A DNA stretch of 41,502 nucleotides from Mogibacterium pumilum (GTDB lineage Bacteria; Bacillota; Clostridia; Peptostreptococcales; Anaerovoracaceae): assembly GCF_002243385.1 (NCBI RefSeq), contig NZ_CP016199.1, positions 710,617-752,118 of the forward strand. The letters are read 5' to 3'. This document shows, piece by piece, positions 1-7,512 of the stretch (positions are counted from its first letter, which is position 1; each line of letters starts with the position of its first letter). The notes under the pieces were generated by a model. That model saw nothing but the letters and a program-made list of their open reading frames with translations. It had not been told where the DNA came from and made no database searches. A program made the translations under genes and the position numbers.

Positions 1-986
1 AGGTGAAACTAAGGGCTGACAGGGTTTGCGAAAACCTGTCGGACAATCTGCTGATTTTTCCAGAGACTAATATCGAGAGCGTGCTTGCGGTCTGCGAGCA
101 GACTAAACCGAAGTTCTTGGTAATCGATTCGATTCAGACGATGTACTCAGAGGAACTCGATAACACGGCTGGTAGCATCACACAGATTCGTGCGTGCTCA
201 AATCTGCTTATGAAGTATGCTAAGATCAATAATGTGCCAATTTTTATAGTTGCACATGTCAATAAATCAGGAGATTTGGCTGGACCTAAGACTATCGAGC
301 ACATGGTTGACTGTGTGTTGAACTTTGTGGGTGAGCGAGATAGGGATCTCAGGATTCTGCGTTCTGTCAAAAACAGATTTGGAACCACCGAGGAAATCGG
401 GGCATTCAGCATGGGTGCTGCAGGTATGACCGAGGTAAGGGACTTATCGGGAACTCTGCTCGAGAGTTCGGATATACGTGAAGAGGGTTCGGTAGCTTCG
501 GCGCTCTACGAGGGCAGCCGTCCAGTGTTCTTTGAAATTCAGGCGCTAGTGACGCCCGCCAATGTCGGTTTCGCGCGCCGAAGCGCAATCGGTATCGACA
601 ATAACAGACTCAACATGATTCTGGCTGTATTAGAAAAGAAGGTCGGAATCTCCCTTCTTAATTATGATGTATATGTAAACGTGGTCGGCGGACTGAAGCC
701 CGACGGGCCAGGTGCAGACCTGGCCGTCGCGCTCGCGATCTACAGCTCGTTCCGCGAGCGCACCTCGCCTCGCCGCGTCGTGGCGCTCGGCGAGGTCGGG
801 CTTACCGGAAATCTGCGGACAGTGAGGAATGCAGACCGTATAGTAAGCGAAGCGGCACGCCTCGGCTACGAGATCATAATCATCCCGAAAGGGAACCTCA
901 AATGCGAGAAGTCAGCATCCGGCATCCAAGTAGTAGGAGCGGATAGCCTCGGCGACGCCATCAGAGCATATATAGGTAAGAACTAG
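1..986 (+). CDS. radA: DNA repair protein RadA/Sms, 5' truncated by window edge
   Basis: RadA is a RecA-like, DnaB-like helicase that promotes branch migration in homologous recombination. The frame is open to the left edge: bases 1-2 end a codon (probably Gln) before Val-Lys-Leu-Arg-Ala-Asp-Arg, which is internal RadA sequence, so the GTG at 3 is not the start. Visible are the Walker B strand (FLVIDSIQTM), the RadA-specific KNRFG motif, and the C-terminal Lon-protease-like domain (from about GSRPVFFEIQALV to the end, with PDGPGADLAVALA). The zinc finger and Walker A lie upstream of the window. About 328 of the usual roughly 450 residues are present. A perfect hairpin terminator follows about 95 bp after the stop. 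Codons around 690-870 are much more GC-rich than the rest. Confidence 0.97.
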   Translation, partial: VKLRADRVCENLSDNLLIFPETNIESVLAVCEQTKPKFLVIDSIQTMYSEELDNTAGSITQIRACSNLLMKYAKINNVPIFIVAHVNKSGDLAGPKTIEHMVDCVLNFVGERDRDLRILRSVKNRFGTTEEIGAFSMGAAGMTEVRDLSGTLLESSDIREEGSVASALYEGSRPVFFEIQALVTPANVGFARRSAIGIDNNRLNMILAVLEKKVGISLLNYDVYVNVVGGLKPDGPGADLAVALAIYSSFRERTSPRRVVALGEVGLTGNLRTVRNADRIVSEAARLGYEIIIIPKGNLKCEKSASGIQVVGADSLGDAIRAYIGKN

Positions 987-1079
987 CTGCGCTAGTTCCT
1001 AGAGTCCCAAGAGACATAGAGGACGATAGCAAGCGAAGCAGTTAGCTCTTCAATGAGATAGAATATATTATGCAACATG

Positions 1080-1109
1080 GAGAGCACCGCAAATGCGGTG
1101 CTCTCTTTT
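1080..1109 (+). terminator. Intrinsic terminator after radA
   Basis: Perfect 11-bp stem (GAGAGCACCGC / GCGGTGCTCTC) with an AAAT loop, followed by TTTTA. It closes the radA transcript and separates it from the accessory block downstream. Confidence 0.88.
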
Positions 1110-1210
1110 ATAGCAGGCTGATTGCAATATAAAATCAGATTCTACCTCCAATGACTGAGCAAGCATCAATAGATACTCGCATATTTAGTCAAGCTAAAAG
1201 TCATAGATTG

Positions 1211-1241
1211 TTCACAATTGCATACAATTAAATGATACAAT
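1211..1241 (+). promoter_or_regulatory. Possible promoter for the rubredoxin-glutamate synthase gene
   Basis: TTCACA (1211-1216) and TACAAT (1236-1241) are separated by 19 bp, about 35 bp before the chosen start. The spacing is long and the -35 is imperfect, so this is only a candidate. The rest of 1110-1278 shows no other gene or structure that I can recognise. Confidence 0.3.
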
Positions 1242-1278
1242 GGACAAAATGACTTAAATGAATATGGGGGTGAAAATT

Positions 1279-2709
1279 ATGGCTAAATATAAATGTAAGA
1301 TTTGCGGATACGTTTTTGATGAGGAAAAAGAAGGCAAATCGTTTGAATCGCTTGATGTATGTCCAGTATGTAAGCAGCCAAAGTATGTTATGCTCCTTGT
1401 AGATGAGGGCGAAAGCATACCTCAGGAGGAAGCGTCAGCTTCAGCAAAGACTGATACGTCTTCACAGGATGATAATACTTCAGCGAACCTAGAATATGAC
1501 AAAGCGACTACAAAAACAGATGAGAGCTGCAGATATATGAAAGAGATTCATGAGATGGCAGTTTCGGGAAAGTCGATCAGTGCAGCCATGGGCACGCAGA
1601 TGCAGATGCCAGGCTTCGACGACATTCTACTACTTGGAGCGCAGCTTGATCCGATGCCTTTAAATGATGAGGATGAGGTTGATACATCGGTAGTAATCGG
1701 CAAAAAAGCACGTAAGCCGCTAGTACTCGAGAACCCTGTATATGTGTCACACATGTCTTTTGGCGCTTTGTCTAAGGAATCCAAGGTAGCGCTTGCCAAG
1801 GGAAGCGCGCTCGCTCATTCTGCTATGTGCAGCGGTGAAGGCGGGATGCTTCCTGAGGAATACGAGGCTGCTGATAAATATATATTTGAGTACATCCCGA
1901 ATCTCTACAGTGTTACAGACGAAAATCTAAAGAAGGTAGACGCTATCGAGATTAAGATAGGTCAGGGGACTAAGCCTGGAATGGGCGGACATCTTCCTGG
2001 AGATAAGGTAACTCCTGAGATTGCGGCAATGCGTGGAAAACCAGAAGGCCAAGATATCAAAAGTCCTTCAAAATTCCCTAACATACACAGCAAGGATGAC
2101 CTTAAGGCATTAGTTTTCGAGCTACGGGAGCGTTCCGAGGGCAGACCAATTGGTATCAAGCTGGCGGCAGGTAGAATTGAGAAGGATGTGGCTTTTGCCG
2201 TTTACGCTGAGCCTGACTTCATCACTATCGATGGAAGAGGTGGTGCAACTGGTTCCAGCCCATTTTTTCTAAGAGAGTCAACAAGTGTACCGACAATATT
2301 TGCACTTTATAGAGCTCGCAAATACCTTGATAGCATCAACTCAGATATCTCGCTTATTATAACTGGCGGACTTAGGGTTTCATCTGATTTCGCTAAAGCG
2401 ATAGCTATGGGAGCGGATGCGGTAGCAGTTGCTACGGCGCCACTCGTCGCAGCGGCTTGTCAGCAATACAGAATCTGTGGTACAGGACTTTGTCCAGTAG
2501 GAATTGCAACACAGAATCCTGAACTACGCGCTAGATTCAAGGAAGAAGCGGCTGCAAAGCGTGTTGCGAACTATCTAAATGTGTCGCTTGAGGAGCTCAA
2601 GGCATTTGCAAGAGTTACGGGGCATAGTAAGCTTCACGATCTTAGTGTCGAAGATCTCGTTACTACTAACAGAGAGATATCTGAGCATACCAATATTGCG
2701 CATGTATAG
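1279..2709 (+). CDS. Rubredoxin domain fused to glutamate synthase-type FMN-binding domain
   Basis: Residues 1-38 form a rubredoxin-like domain with two CxxC knuckles (C6/C9 and C28/C31) that would bind one Fe. A Ser/Glu/Thr-rich linker of about 45 residues follows. The rest is the FMN-binding TIM barrel of the glutamate synthase large subunit family, with GGRGGATGSSPFF, TGGLRVSSDFAKAIAMGADA, and three Cys (C394, C400, C405 in the CxxxxxCxxxxCPVGIATQ pattern) that match the 3Fe-4S cluster site. There is no glutamine amidotransferase domain. It is therefore like the short archaeal/clostridial GltB-type proteins, and the true acceptor or donor is unknown. I place the start at ATG 1279 because GGGGGTG lies 7 bp upstream; an in-frame ATG at 1258 has no such site. 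It is a single-gene unit with no partner nearby. Confidence 0.9.
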   Translation: MAKYKCKICGYVFDEEKEGKSFESLDVCPVCKQPKYVMLLVDEGESIPQEEASASAKTDTSSQDDNTSANLEYDKATTKTDESCRYMKEIHEMAVSGKSISAAMGTQMQMPGFDDILLLGAQLDPMPLNDEDEVDTSVVIGKKARKPLVLENPVYVSHMSFGALSKESKVALAKGSALAHSAMCSGEGGMLPEEYEAADKYIFEYIPNLYSVTDENLKKVDAIEIKIGQGTKPGMGGHLPGDKVTPEIAAMRGKPEGQDIKSPSKFPNIHSKDDLKALVFELRERSEGRPIGIKLAAGRIEKDVAFAVYAEPDFITIDGRGGATGSSPFFLRESTSVPTIFALYRARKYLDSINSDISLIITGGLRVSSDFAKAIAMGADAVAVATAPLVAAACQQYRICGTGLCPVGIATQNPELRARFKEEAAAKRVANYLNVSLEELKAFARVTGHSKLHDLSVEDLVTTNREISEHTNIAHV

Positions 2710-2885
2710 TTAAAGCTATTAAAGTTGTCATCAATAAAACAGCGCAGATAGATTATATATAAAATAGAGAGAATTTCAGGTTTATAGGACAAAACGTGTT
2801 GGTAAAATCGTCTAAAACACTTAAAATTTCAAGGTGTATTGGGGTTATATCTTCCTTAGAAACAACATTTTAGGAGGATAGTTAA

Positions 2886-2957
2886 ATGAAACGTGTTATT
2901 TGCCCTGTTTGCGGTAGTGGTTGCTCGAAGTATGGTAAGACAAAAGCAGGAAGGTGA
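2886..2957 (+). CDS. 23-residue Cys-containing mini-ORF, transposase-N-terminus-like
   Basis: ATG 2886 is preceded by a strong ribosome binding site (TTAGGAGGATAGTTAA). It encodes 23 residues beginning MKRVICPVCGSG and ending SKYGKTKAGR, then TGA. The CPxCGS...KYGKTKAGR pattern is what the N-terminal zinc-ribbon of several transposase families looks like, where it normally continues into a QRYxC segment. Here the frame stops inside a terminator-like hairpin. It may be a remnant of an insertion sequence, or a real short peptide gene with its own terminator. No transposase body or inverted repeats are visible around it. The ribosome binding site is too good for a random ORF, but expression is unproven. 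Confidence 0.4.
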   Translation: MKRVICPVCGSGCSKYGKTKAGR

Positions 2958-2975
2958 GAATTCACCTTCCTGTTT
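2947..2975. terminator. Bidirectional hairpin terminator between convergent genes
   Basis: An 11-bp perfect stem (CAGGAAGGTGA / TCACCTTCCTG) with a GAAT loop is followed by TTTCAT on the plus strand and by CTTTTG on the minus strand. It can end transcripts arriving from both sides, including the minus-strand kinase gene. The stop codon of the 23-codon ORF lies in the left arm. Confidence 0.7.
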
Positions 2976-3046
2976 CATATTCCAATTGTGTTTTATCTAT
3001 AAATGTATTTTGGGAACTTGCCGAAACATGCATTTCTACTTAGAAA

Positions 3047-4480
3047 TTATTTTTTAACTGTAGCTAGCTCGAACCAGAAATCGCTTCCTTTACCTTCTTC
3101 ACTCTCGACACCGTAATTGGCGTTGTGGAGGCTGAGGATACCTTTTACGATGGACAGTCCCAGGCCGGTTCCTTCGATGTTGCGGTTTCTGTTAGCACTA
3201 GTTCTGTAATAGCGCTCCCACACGTGGGAAATCTCTTCAGCAGCGATTCCGTCACCGTGATCTATTACGTCAAATCTCACATTACGTCCGACCTTCTTAA
3301 GTTCGATGCGCACATACTTATCTTCGCCGCAATATTTTATCGCATTGGAAATCAGATTTGTCATAACCTGCTTGAGCTTATCGTAATCACCATATACATA
3401 CGCTGATTTACACTTGCTAAATGAGATATCGTATCCCTCTTGCTGGTTTAGGACCTCAAATGTCTCTTCGACTTCACTAGCTGCCTTGACGATGTCGAAT
3501 TTCGTCATATTGAGCTCTGCAGAATTCGACTGCAGTCTCGATGCTGAGAGCATATCGGAAACAAGCTTGTTGAGCCTATCTGCTTCAGCTATGATAACTG
3601 CAAGGTGTTCAGCTCTCTTCTCAGGATTATCTCCAGAGATATCATTAATCATCTCCGCATATGATTTAATCATCGTGAGCGGTGTCTTGAGATCGTGAGA
3701 TACGTTGGCAATCAGGTCGCGCTGGTATGAATCAGTCTTCTGCATCTCGTACGAAGCCTTGTTTAGCGTTCTGGCAAGCTCATTCGTTTCAGTAAATAGA
3801 CCACCTCTGAACTTGACATTATAGTTGCCATTACTGAGTTGCACTGCAGATTTTGTTATGCTTGCAATCGGTAAAGACAGCCATGTCGACATGATGATAG
3901 CAAGCATGCTGGCTATCATAAGCGTGATAAATGTGATGTAGAGCAACTGAGAACGCAGAATCGAAATAGTCGACTCTACCGGGTATAGTGGTGCGATCAT
4001 GTAAAGGATAGTTCCATCGTTTCGATTACCAAGGTATGTCGCGTATACGAGACGAGAAGCTTTGTTTCCTTTATCAGCTACAGTGAGCGAAATGGTACCG
4101 AGTGAACCCTTAGCAAGTTTGTCTCTGGCATCTGAAATCTCGAACTGATAATGAGGTAAGTCGCCCTGCGAAAAGCCACTGTTACCATACTCTGTAGTAG
4201 CATCTGCCGTCTCAAGTCTTATGTATAGACCGTTTCGGTCAGCAGCTTTGCGTGCGTATGCATCGAAATTATCCCTATTTGTAGAATAATAATTACCGAG
4301 TTTATTCGCCGTTGCCTGCGCTTCGTGAGCCATCATTCGCTCGTAGTATGTGTTCATGAAGAAGCTCTGCATGAACCAAACCATGAGCAGGATAACCGCA
4401 GCAAACACCATGAAGTACATCAGTGAGATTGCACGTATGCTGTTCGGATCCCACTTGCTTCTATTTGTCTTCGTATTCAA
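3047..4480 (-). CDS. Membrane sensor histidine kinase (HAMP-HisKA-HATPase)
   Basis: 477-residue sensor kinase. A transmembrane helix at about 17-42, an extracytoplasmic sensor segment at about 43-175, a second helix at about 178-200, a HAMP-like linker at about 200-250, a HisKA domain with phospho-acceptor H262 (NVSHDLKTPLTMI), and a HATPase_c domain with N box (NLISNAIKY), D-x-GDGI, and GTGLGL (437-442). The start appears to be TTG at 4480, inside the upstream regulator gene: the two frames overlap by 20 bp, so they are translationally coupled. The next in-frame ATG would cut into the first helix. The ligand is not predictable. Being divergent from the adhesin gene at 5482, the pair is a candidate regulator of that gene. 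Confidence 0.93.
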   Translation of the reverse strand: MNTKTNRSKWDPNSIRAISLMYFMVFAAVILLMVWFMQSFFMNTYYERMMAHEAQATANKLGNYYSTNRDNFDAYARKAADRNGLYIRLETADATTEYGNSGFSQGDLPHYQFEISDARDKLAKGSLGTISLTVADKGNKASRLVYATYLGNRNDGTILYMIAPLYPVESTISILRSQLLYITFITLMIASMLAIIMSTWLSLPIASITKSAVQLSNGNYNVKFRGGLFTETNELARTLNKASYEMQKTDSYQRDLIANVSHDLKTPLTMIKSYAEMINDISGDNPEKRAEHLAVIIAEADRLNKLVSDMLSASRLQSNSAELNMTKFDIVKAASEVEETFEVLNQQEGYDISFSKCKSAYVYGDYDKLKQVMTNLISNAIKYCGEDKYVRIELKKVGRNVRFDVIDHGDGIAAEEISHVWERYYRTSANRNRNIEGTGLGLSIVKGILSLHNANYGVESEEGKGSDFWFELATVKK

Positions 4481-5141
4481 ACTTGTAACCTACTCCTCTT
4501 AGCGTAACGATGAAATCTCTGTATGGGCCGAGGTTGTTTCTCAGGTTTTTGATGTGAGTGTCAATAGTTCTATCGTCGCCGAAGAAATCATATCCCCAGA
4601 TATCCGAGAGAAGCTTATCTCTAGATAGAGCGATATTTCTGTTCTGGATTAGATAGAAGAGAAGGTCGTACTCCTTAGGTGTAAGGTTTACTCTCTCTCC
4701 GTCTATATAGATTGTACGAGCCGCAAAGTTAACCTCGAGACCGTCAAATTTCATCACGTTGCTCGTTCCGTGGTCGGCACCTTCGCGTCTAGTAATAACT
4801 GCATTTACACGAGCCATGAGCTCCTTAGGGCTAAATGGTTTTACTACGTAATCGTCAACACCTAGCTCGAAGCCGAATAGCTTATCGTATTCTTCTCCTC
4901 TTGCAGAAAGCATGATGACTGGAATGTCCTTGAACTTCTTGATTTCTTTAACTGAGCTGAAACCATCTAGCTTAGGCATCATTACATCCATGATAATCAG
5001 GTCGTAATCGTTAAGCTTGCATAGTCCAATTGCGCTCATTCCGTCTGCAGCCTCTGTAACTTCGTAGCCGCTAAATTCTGAATATTCCTTGATGACCTCT
5101 CTGATTTTCGCTTCGTCATCTACAACAAGTAGCTTTTTCAT
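4461..5141 (-). CDS. OmpR/PhoB-family response regulator
   Basis: 226 residues. The receiver domain (1-120) has the acidic pair DDE at 8-10, phospho-acceptor D52 (LIIMDVMMPKLDG), S79 in the Thr/Ser switch position, and K101 (VVKPFSPKEL). The C-terminal winged-helix DNA-binding domain (about 130-222) has LTPKEYDLLFYLIQN, RTIDTHIKNLRNNLG and the terminal hairpin RGVGYKFEY. The gene precedes and overlaps the kinase gene and is clearly its partner. The ribosome binding site is GAAAGGAA about 8 bp before ATG. An extended -10 promoter lies about 75 bp upstream. Target genes are not shown by the sequence. Confidence 0.95.
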   Translation of the reverse strand: MKKLLVVDDEAKIREVIKEYSEFSGYEVTEAADGMSAIGLCKLNDYDLIIMDVMMPKLDGFSSVKEIKKFKDIPVIMLSARGEEYDKLFGFELGVDDYVVKPFSPKELMARVNAVITRREGADHGTSNVMKFDGLEVNFAARTIYIDGERVNLTPKEYDLLFYLIQNRNIALSRDKLLSDIWGYDFFGDDRTIDTHIKNLRNNLGPYRDFIVTLRGVGYKFEYEDK

Positions 5142-5213
5142 ATCTTATTCCTTTCATATCATGTGAATAATACAAAACACTAATTCAAATTTATAGTTCC
5201 TAAATTTTGTACA

Positions 5214-5222
5214 ATTATATCA
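5214..5222 (-). promoter_or_regulatory. Extended -10 promoter for the two-component operon
   Basis: Read on the minus strand this is TGATATAAT, a perfect TATAAT with the TGn extension. No good -35 hexamer is present at 16-18 bp, which suits an extended -10 promoter. Confidence 0.45.
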
Positions 5223-5313
5223 CAACCCATCTTCACATTGTGGAAATCCATTGAAGAATACAAGATTGTAAAGTGTGGATGTATTTTGAAACCATAAAAG
5301 CGTATTTGTAATT

Positions 5314-5342
5314 TTGTTTGTTACACCCAATTATTTTATAAT
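5314..5342 (+). promoter_or_regulatory. Candidate promoter for the thioester adhesin gene
   Basis: TTGTTT (5314-5319) and TATAAT (5337-5342) are spaced 17 bp apart. This would give a leader of about 130 bases. The additional TATAAT hexamers at 5422 and 5432 may be alternative -10 elements, but they lack a good -35. Confidence 0.5.
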
Positions 5343-5481
5343 AATCAGTTCAGAAAGTTTAGAACTTTAATAAAATAACAGAAAAACAACAATTTGTAGA
5401 TTTATGTAACCACCGCGTGACTATAATGCGTTATAATACGCTAAATATTAAACACACTTAAATTATAAATGGGAGGTTCAT

Positions 5482-6711
5482 ATGACTCACAATAAGCTCG
5501 GTGTAAGAAAAGGTAAGCATCTTCTCCTTATTCTTGCTATTATGACATTAATTTTTACAGTATTTGTATCTATGATGCCTAAAAGCGTCAACGCAGATGC
5601 TAATGATATAGTTGCAAAGAATATTGGAAATTACAAAGGTTATCGTGCAACTATATTTATATACAAGGGGGAACACAAGTGCTTCTGTTTGGAATCTCAT
5701 AATGGTGACCCTTCAGGAACAAATCCAATAAGTGAAGAGATTTATAATAATACTAATGTTGCAAAAGCACTTTATTATGGACAATATGGCGTAGAACCTT
5801 GGGAAGGATTTAATGGTGATGAGGCCAAGGGTGTAGTTATAACTTCACTTACGTTGAGTGATTTCTATGGCAACGTTAACAACTATAATAATGTTGAGGG
5901 AGTAAAGGAATTTAAGGATTTCCTTAATAGTAAGCCTATGCCACCAAGTGAGATTACTCAGTTCGCGAAGAAAAATCTCAAAACATCTTGGGACGCAAAG
6001 AGAAAAGTACAGGTGACTGAAGATAATGAAGTTAAAGGTACAGCAGACCAAAAACTTTCGTTCAATGTTCCAAATGGAGTTAAGGTAGTTAAGAAGGATG
6101 GAACTGTACTTACAGGCAAAGTAACCCTTTCTGTTGGTGATGTTTTCCATCTTGAAGCGAATCCAGGTGTAAGCGGAGTTTATAGCACAGGGGAAATCGG
6201 AAAAAACTTTAAATATGAGCCTTTAGTTATCAAGACCGAGAGAGGTAAGCAGGATATAGGTACTCTTAGAATAATTGAGGATAAGACAGCAGTTACACAA
6301 TTTCAGGTAACATGGCTTAAATTCAATGATGTAAAGATAAGCAAGCAGGATATAACTAATAAGAGTGAACTGCCTGGCGCACAGATGAAGGTTATTGATG
6401 CTGAGAGTGGCGATGTTGTAGATGAATGGACTTCTACAGATACCCCTCATGATATCAATAATCTTGTAAATGGTAGAAAGTATATATTGAGTGAGCTTGC
6501 AGCACCTAAAGGTTATCAGCTTAGTAATGAAAAAATAGAATTTGTTGCAGGGCAGAAAGAACATGTTGTTATGTATAATACTCCTGAAAAGAAACCAAAG
6601 TCGCCAAAGACAGGAGATAATACTGATTTGACCGTGCCTGTTGTAGTCTTTGCTACATCTGTAGCGACTATACTAGTTGCATTGTACATGCGCAAGCGCC
6701 TACAGAAATAA
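5482..6711 (+). CDS. Cell-wall-anchored thioester/SpaA-domain surface adhesin
   Basis: 409-residue surface protein. Residues 1-38 are a Sec signal peptide (basic start, long hydrophobic core, cleavage near VNA-DA). Residues 50-180 resemble a thioester domain: C67 and C69 in KCFCLE, NTNVAKALYYGQYGV, and an ITSLTLSDFYG segment; the usual Gln partner of the thioester Cys is not obvious. Residues 285-368 form a SpaA/Cna_B-like domain with K285 or K288, catalytic-type E338 (LSELAAPKGY) and N366 (MYNTP), the residues expected for an intramolecular isopeptide bond. The C-terminus has SPKTG (374-378), a hydrophobic helix and a basic tail, a sortase signal of the (S/P)PxTG kind known for Clostridioides difficile sortase B. 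No sortase gene lies in the window. GGGAGG gives a good ribosome binding site. A strong terminator follows, so the gene is monocistronic. Confidence 0.88.
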   Translation: MTHNKLGVRKGKHLLLILAIMTLIFTVFVSMMPKSVNADANDIVAKNIGNYKGYRATIFIYKGEHKCFCLESHNGDPSGTNPISEEIYNNTNVAKALYYGQYGVEPWEGFNGDEAKGVVITSLTLSDFYGNVNNYNNVEGVKEFKDFLNSKPMPPSEITQFAKKNLKTSWDAKRKVQVTEDNEVKGTADQKLSFNVPNGVKVVKKDGTVLTGKVTLSVGDVFHLEANPGVSGVYSTGEIGKNFKYEPLVIKTERGKQDIGTLRIIEDKTAVTQFQVTWLKFNDVKISKQDITNKSELPGAQMKVIDAESGDVVDEWTSTDTPHDINNLVNGRKYILSELAAPKGYQLSNEKIEFVAGQKEHVVMYNTPEKKPKSPKTGDNTDLTVPVVVFATSVATILVALYMRKRLQK

Positions 6712-6767
6712 ATAGTAGCTGTGTTCATCAGAACTTATAGTATGGTTTTGAATCATATTCTATATTC

Positions 6768-6804
6768 AAGGGATTAGAGTTTAAACTCTAATCCCTTATT
6801 TTTT
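6768..6804 (+). terminator. Strong intrinsic terminator after adhesin gene
   Basis: A 30-base perfect inverted repeat (AAGGGATTAGAG with complementary CTCTAATCCCTT and a TTTAAA centre) is followed by ATTTTTT. Confidence 0.9.
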
Positions 6805-6839
6805 AGATATTAATACGTAAAAACTATTTATAAAATATG

Positions 6840-6868
6840 TTGACATCATGAATTGAACATGCTAATCT
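6840..6868 (+). promoter_or_regulatory. Upstream candidate promoter for carD
   Basis: TTGACA (6840-6845), a 17-bp spacer and TAATCT (6863-6868). It has a perfect -35 and a moderate -10. A second promoter lies about 40 bp downstream. Confidence 0.45.
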
Positions 6869-6882
6869 AAAAAATTCATGTG

Positions 6883-6911
6883 TTGCTTAAAAAATGCAAT
6901 TATATTATAAT
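6883..6911 (+). promoter_or_regulatory. Proximal promoter for carD
   Basis: TTGCTT (6883-6888), a 17-bp spacer and a perfect TATAAT (6906-6911). Its start point would give a short leader of about 30 bases before the GTG at 6947. Confidence 0.6.
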
Positions 6912-6946
6912 TTTAATATGTAGATTGTGCAGGAAGGAGGCTAACC

Positions 6947-7420
6947 GTGTTCAATATCGGAGACAACATTGCATATCCAATGCATGGGGCAGGTGTTATT
7001 ACCGAAATCGAAGAAAAAGAAGTGCTCGGTGAGATTTGCCGCTATTATCATGTAAGCCTCCCATATAGCAAGATGCATGTGATGGTTCCTGTTGATAATT
7101 CGGATAAGGTAGGGGTTAGAGCCATCATTTGCAAGGAAGACATTCAAGGTGTTCTCAAAGTGCTTGGAGGCGAGTCTGATGAGATGTCTAACAACTGGAA
7201 TAGAAGGTTTAGAGAGAACACAGAGAAGCTTCGTACTGGCGATATATACGAAGTTGCTGGCGTAGTGAGAAATCTCGTACGTAGCGACAGGGTAAAGAAG
7301 CTGTCGACAGGAGAGAAAAAACTTTTAGGCAATGCCAAGCAGATTCTTGAGAGCGAACTAGTGCTCGCGGGAGGGCTTTCTTTGGACGAAGCCGATAACC
7401 TTGTAGAATCTAACATTTAG
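6947..7420 (+). CDS. CarD/CdnL-family transcription regulator
   Basis: 157 residues. The N-terminal half is the CarD RNA-polymerase-interacting Tudor-like domain (FNIGDNIAYPMHGAGVITEI, YYHVSLPYSKMHVMVPVDN). The C-terminal half is helical (RFRENTEKLRTGDIYEVAGVVRNL) and matches the DNA-binding helical domain of CdnL/CarD proteins, which bind the polymerase beta subunit and stabilise open promoter complexes. Start GTG 6947 is set by AGGAAGGAGG 6 bp upstream. Clostridial genomes commonly carry this gene before the PIN/TRAM gene, as here. It has two promoters in front and a terminator behind, so it may be expressed alone. Confidence 0.93.
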   Translation: MFNIGDNIAYPMHGAGVITEIEEKEVLGEICRYYHVSLPYSKMHVMVPVDNSDKVGVRAIICKEDIQGVLKVLGGESDEMSNNWNRRFRENTEKLRTGDIYEVAGVVRNLVRSDRVKKLSTGEKKLLGNAKQILESELVLAGGLSLDEADNLVESNI

Positions 7421-7426
7421 CCATTA

Positions 7427-7469
7427 GGGTGCTTGTTGCGTCAAGCCTTGACCGCAAGTGCCTTTTTTT
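7427..7469 (+). terminator. Intrinsic terminator after carD
   Basis: An imperfect hairpin pairs GGTGCTTG...GTCAA with TTGACCGCAAGTGCC around a short GCC loop, followed by seven T residues (7463-7469). Confidence 0.75.
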
Positions 7470-7512
7470 ATAAAAACGATTGTTTAATTTTTGGCAGAAA
7501 GGAGGGGTAAGA

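Larger units (their letters stand above)
2710..3046. other. Gap of about 340 bp with one tiny ORF and a hairpin
   Basis: Between the glutamate synthase-like gene and the converging histidine kinase gene this stretch holds only the 23-codon ORF and the hairpin described separately. The first 170 bases are AT-rich. I see no further coding frame and no convincing promoter pair in them. Confidence 0.6.
5142..5481. other. Divergent AT-rich control region between two-component system and adhesin
   Basis: This gap of about 340 bp has no gene. It holds the leftward extended -10 promoter (5214-5222), a rightward TTGTTT-17-TATAAT pair (5314-5342), and two closely spaced TATAAT hexamers at 5422-5427 and 5432-5437, the second framed by GCGT/ACGC. 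Short repeated elements at 5230-5275 (CACATTGTGG, AAGTGTGG) could be regulator sites, but I cannot show that. Confidence 0.5.

Noticed and set aside
2886-2975. Complete insertion sequence
   Set aside because: Only an N-terminal-like peptide of 23 codons is present; no transposase body, terminal inverted repeats or target duplication are visible.
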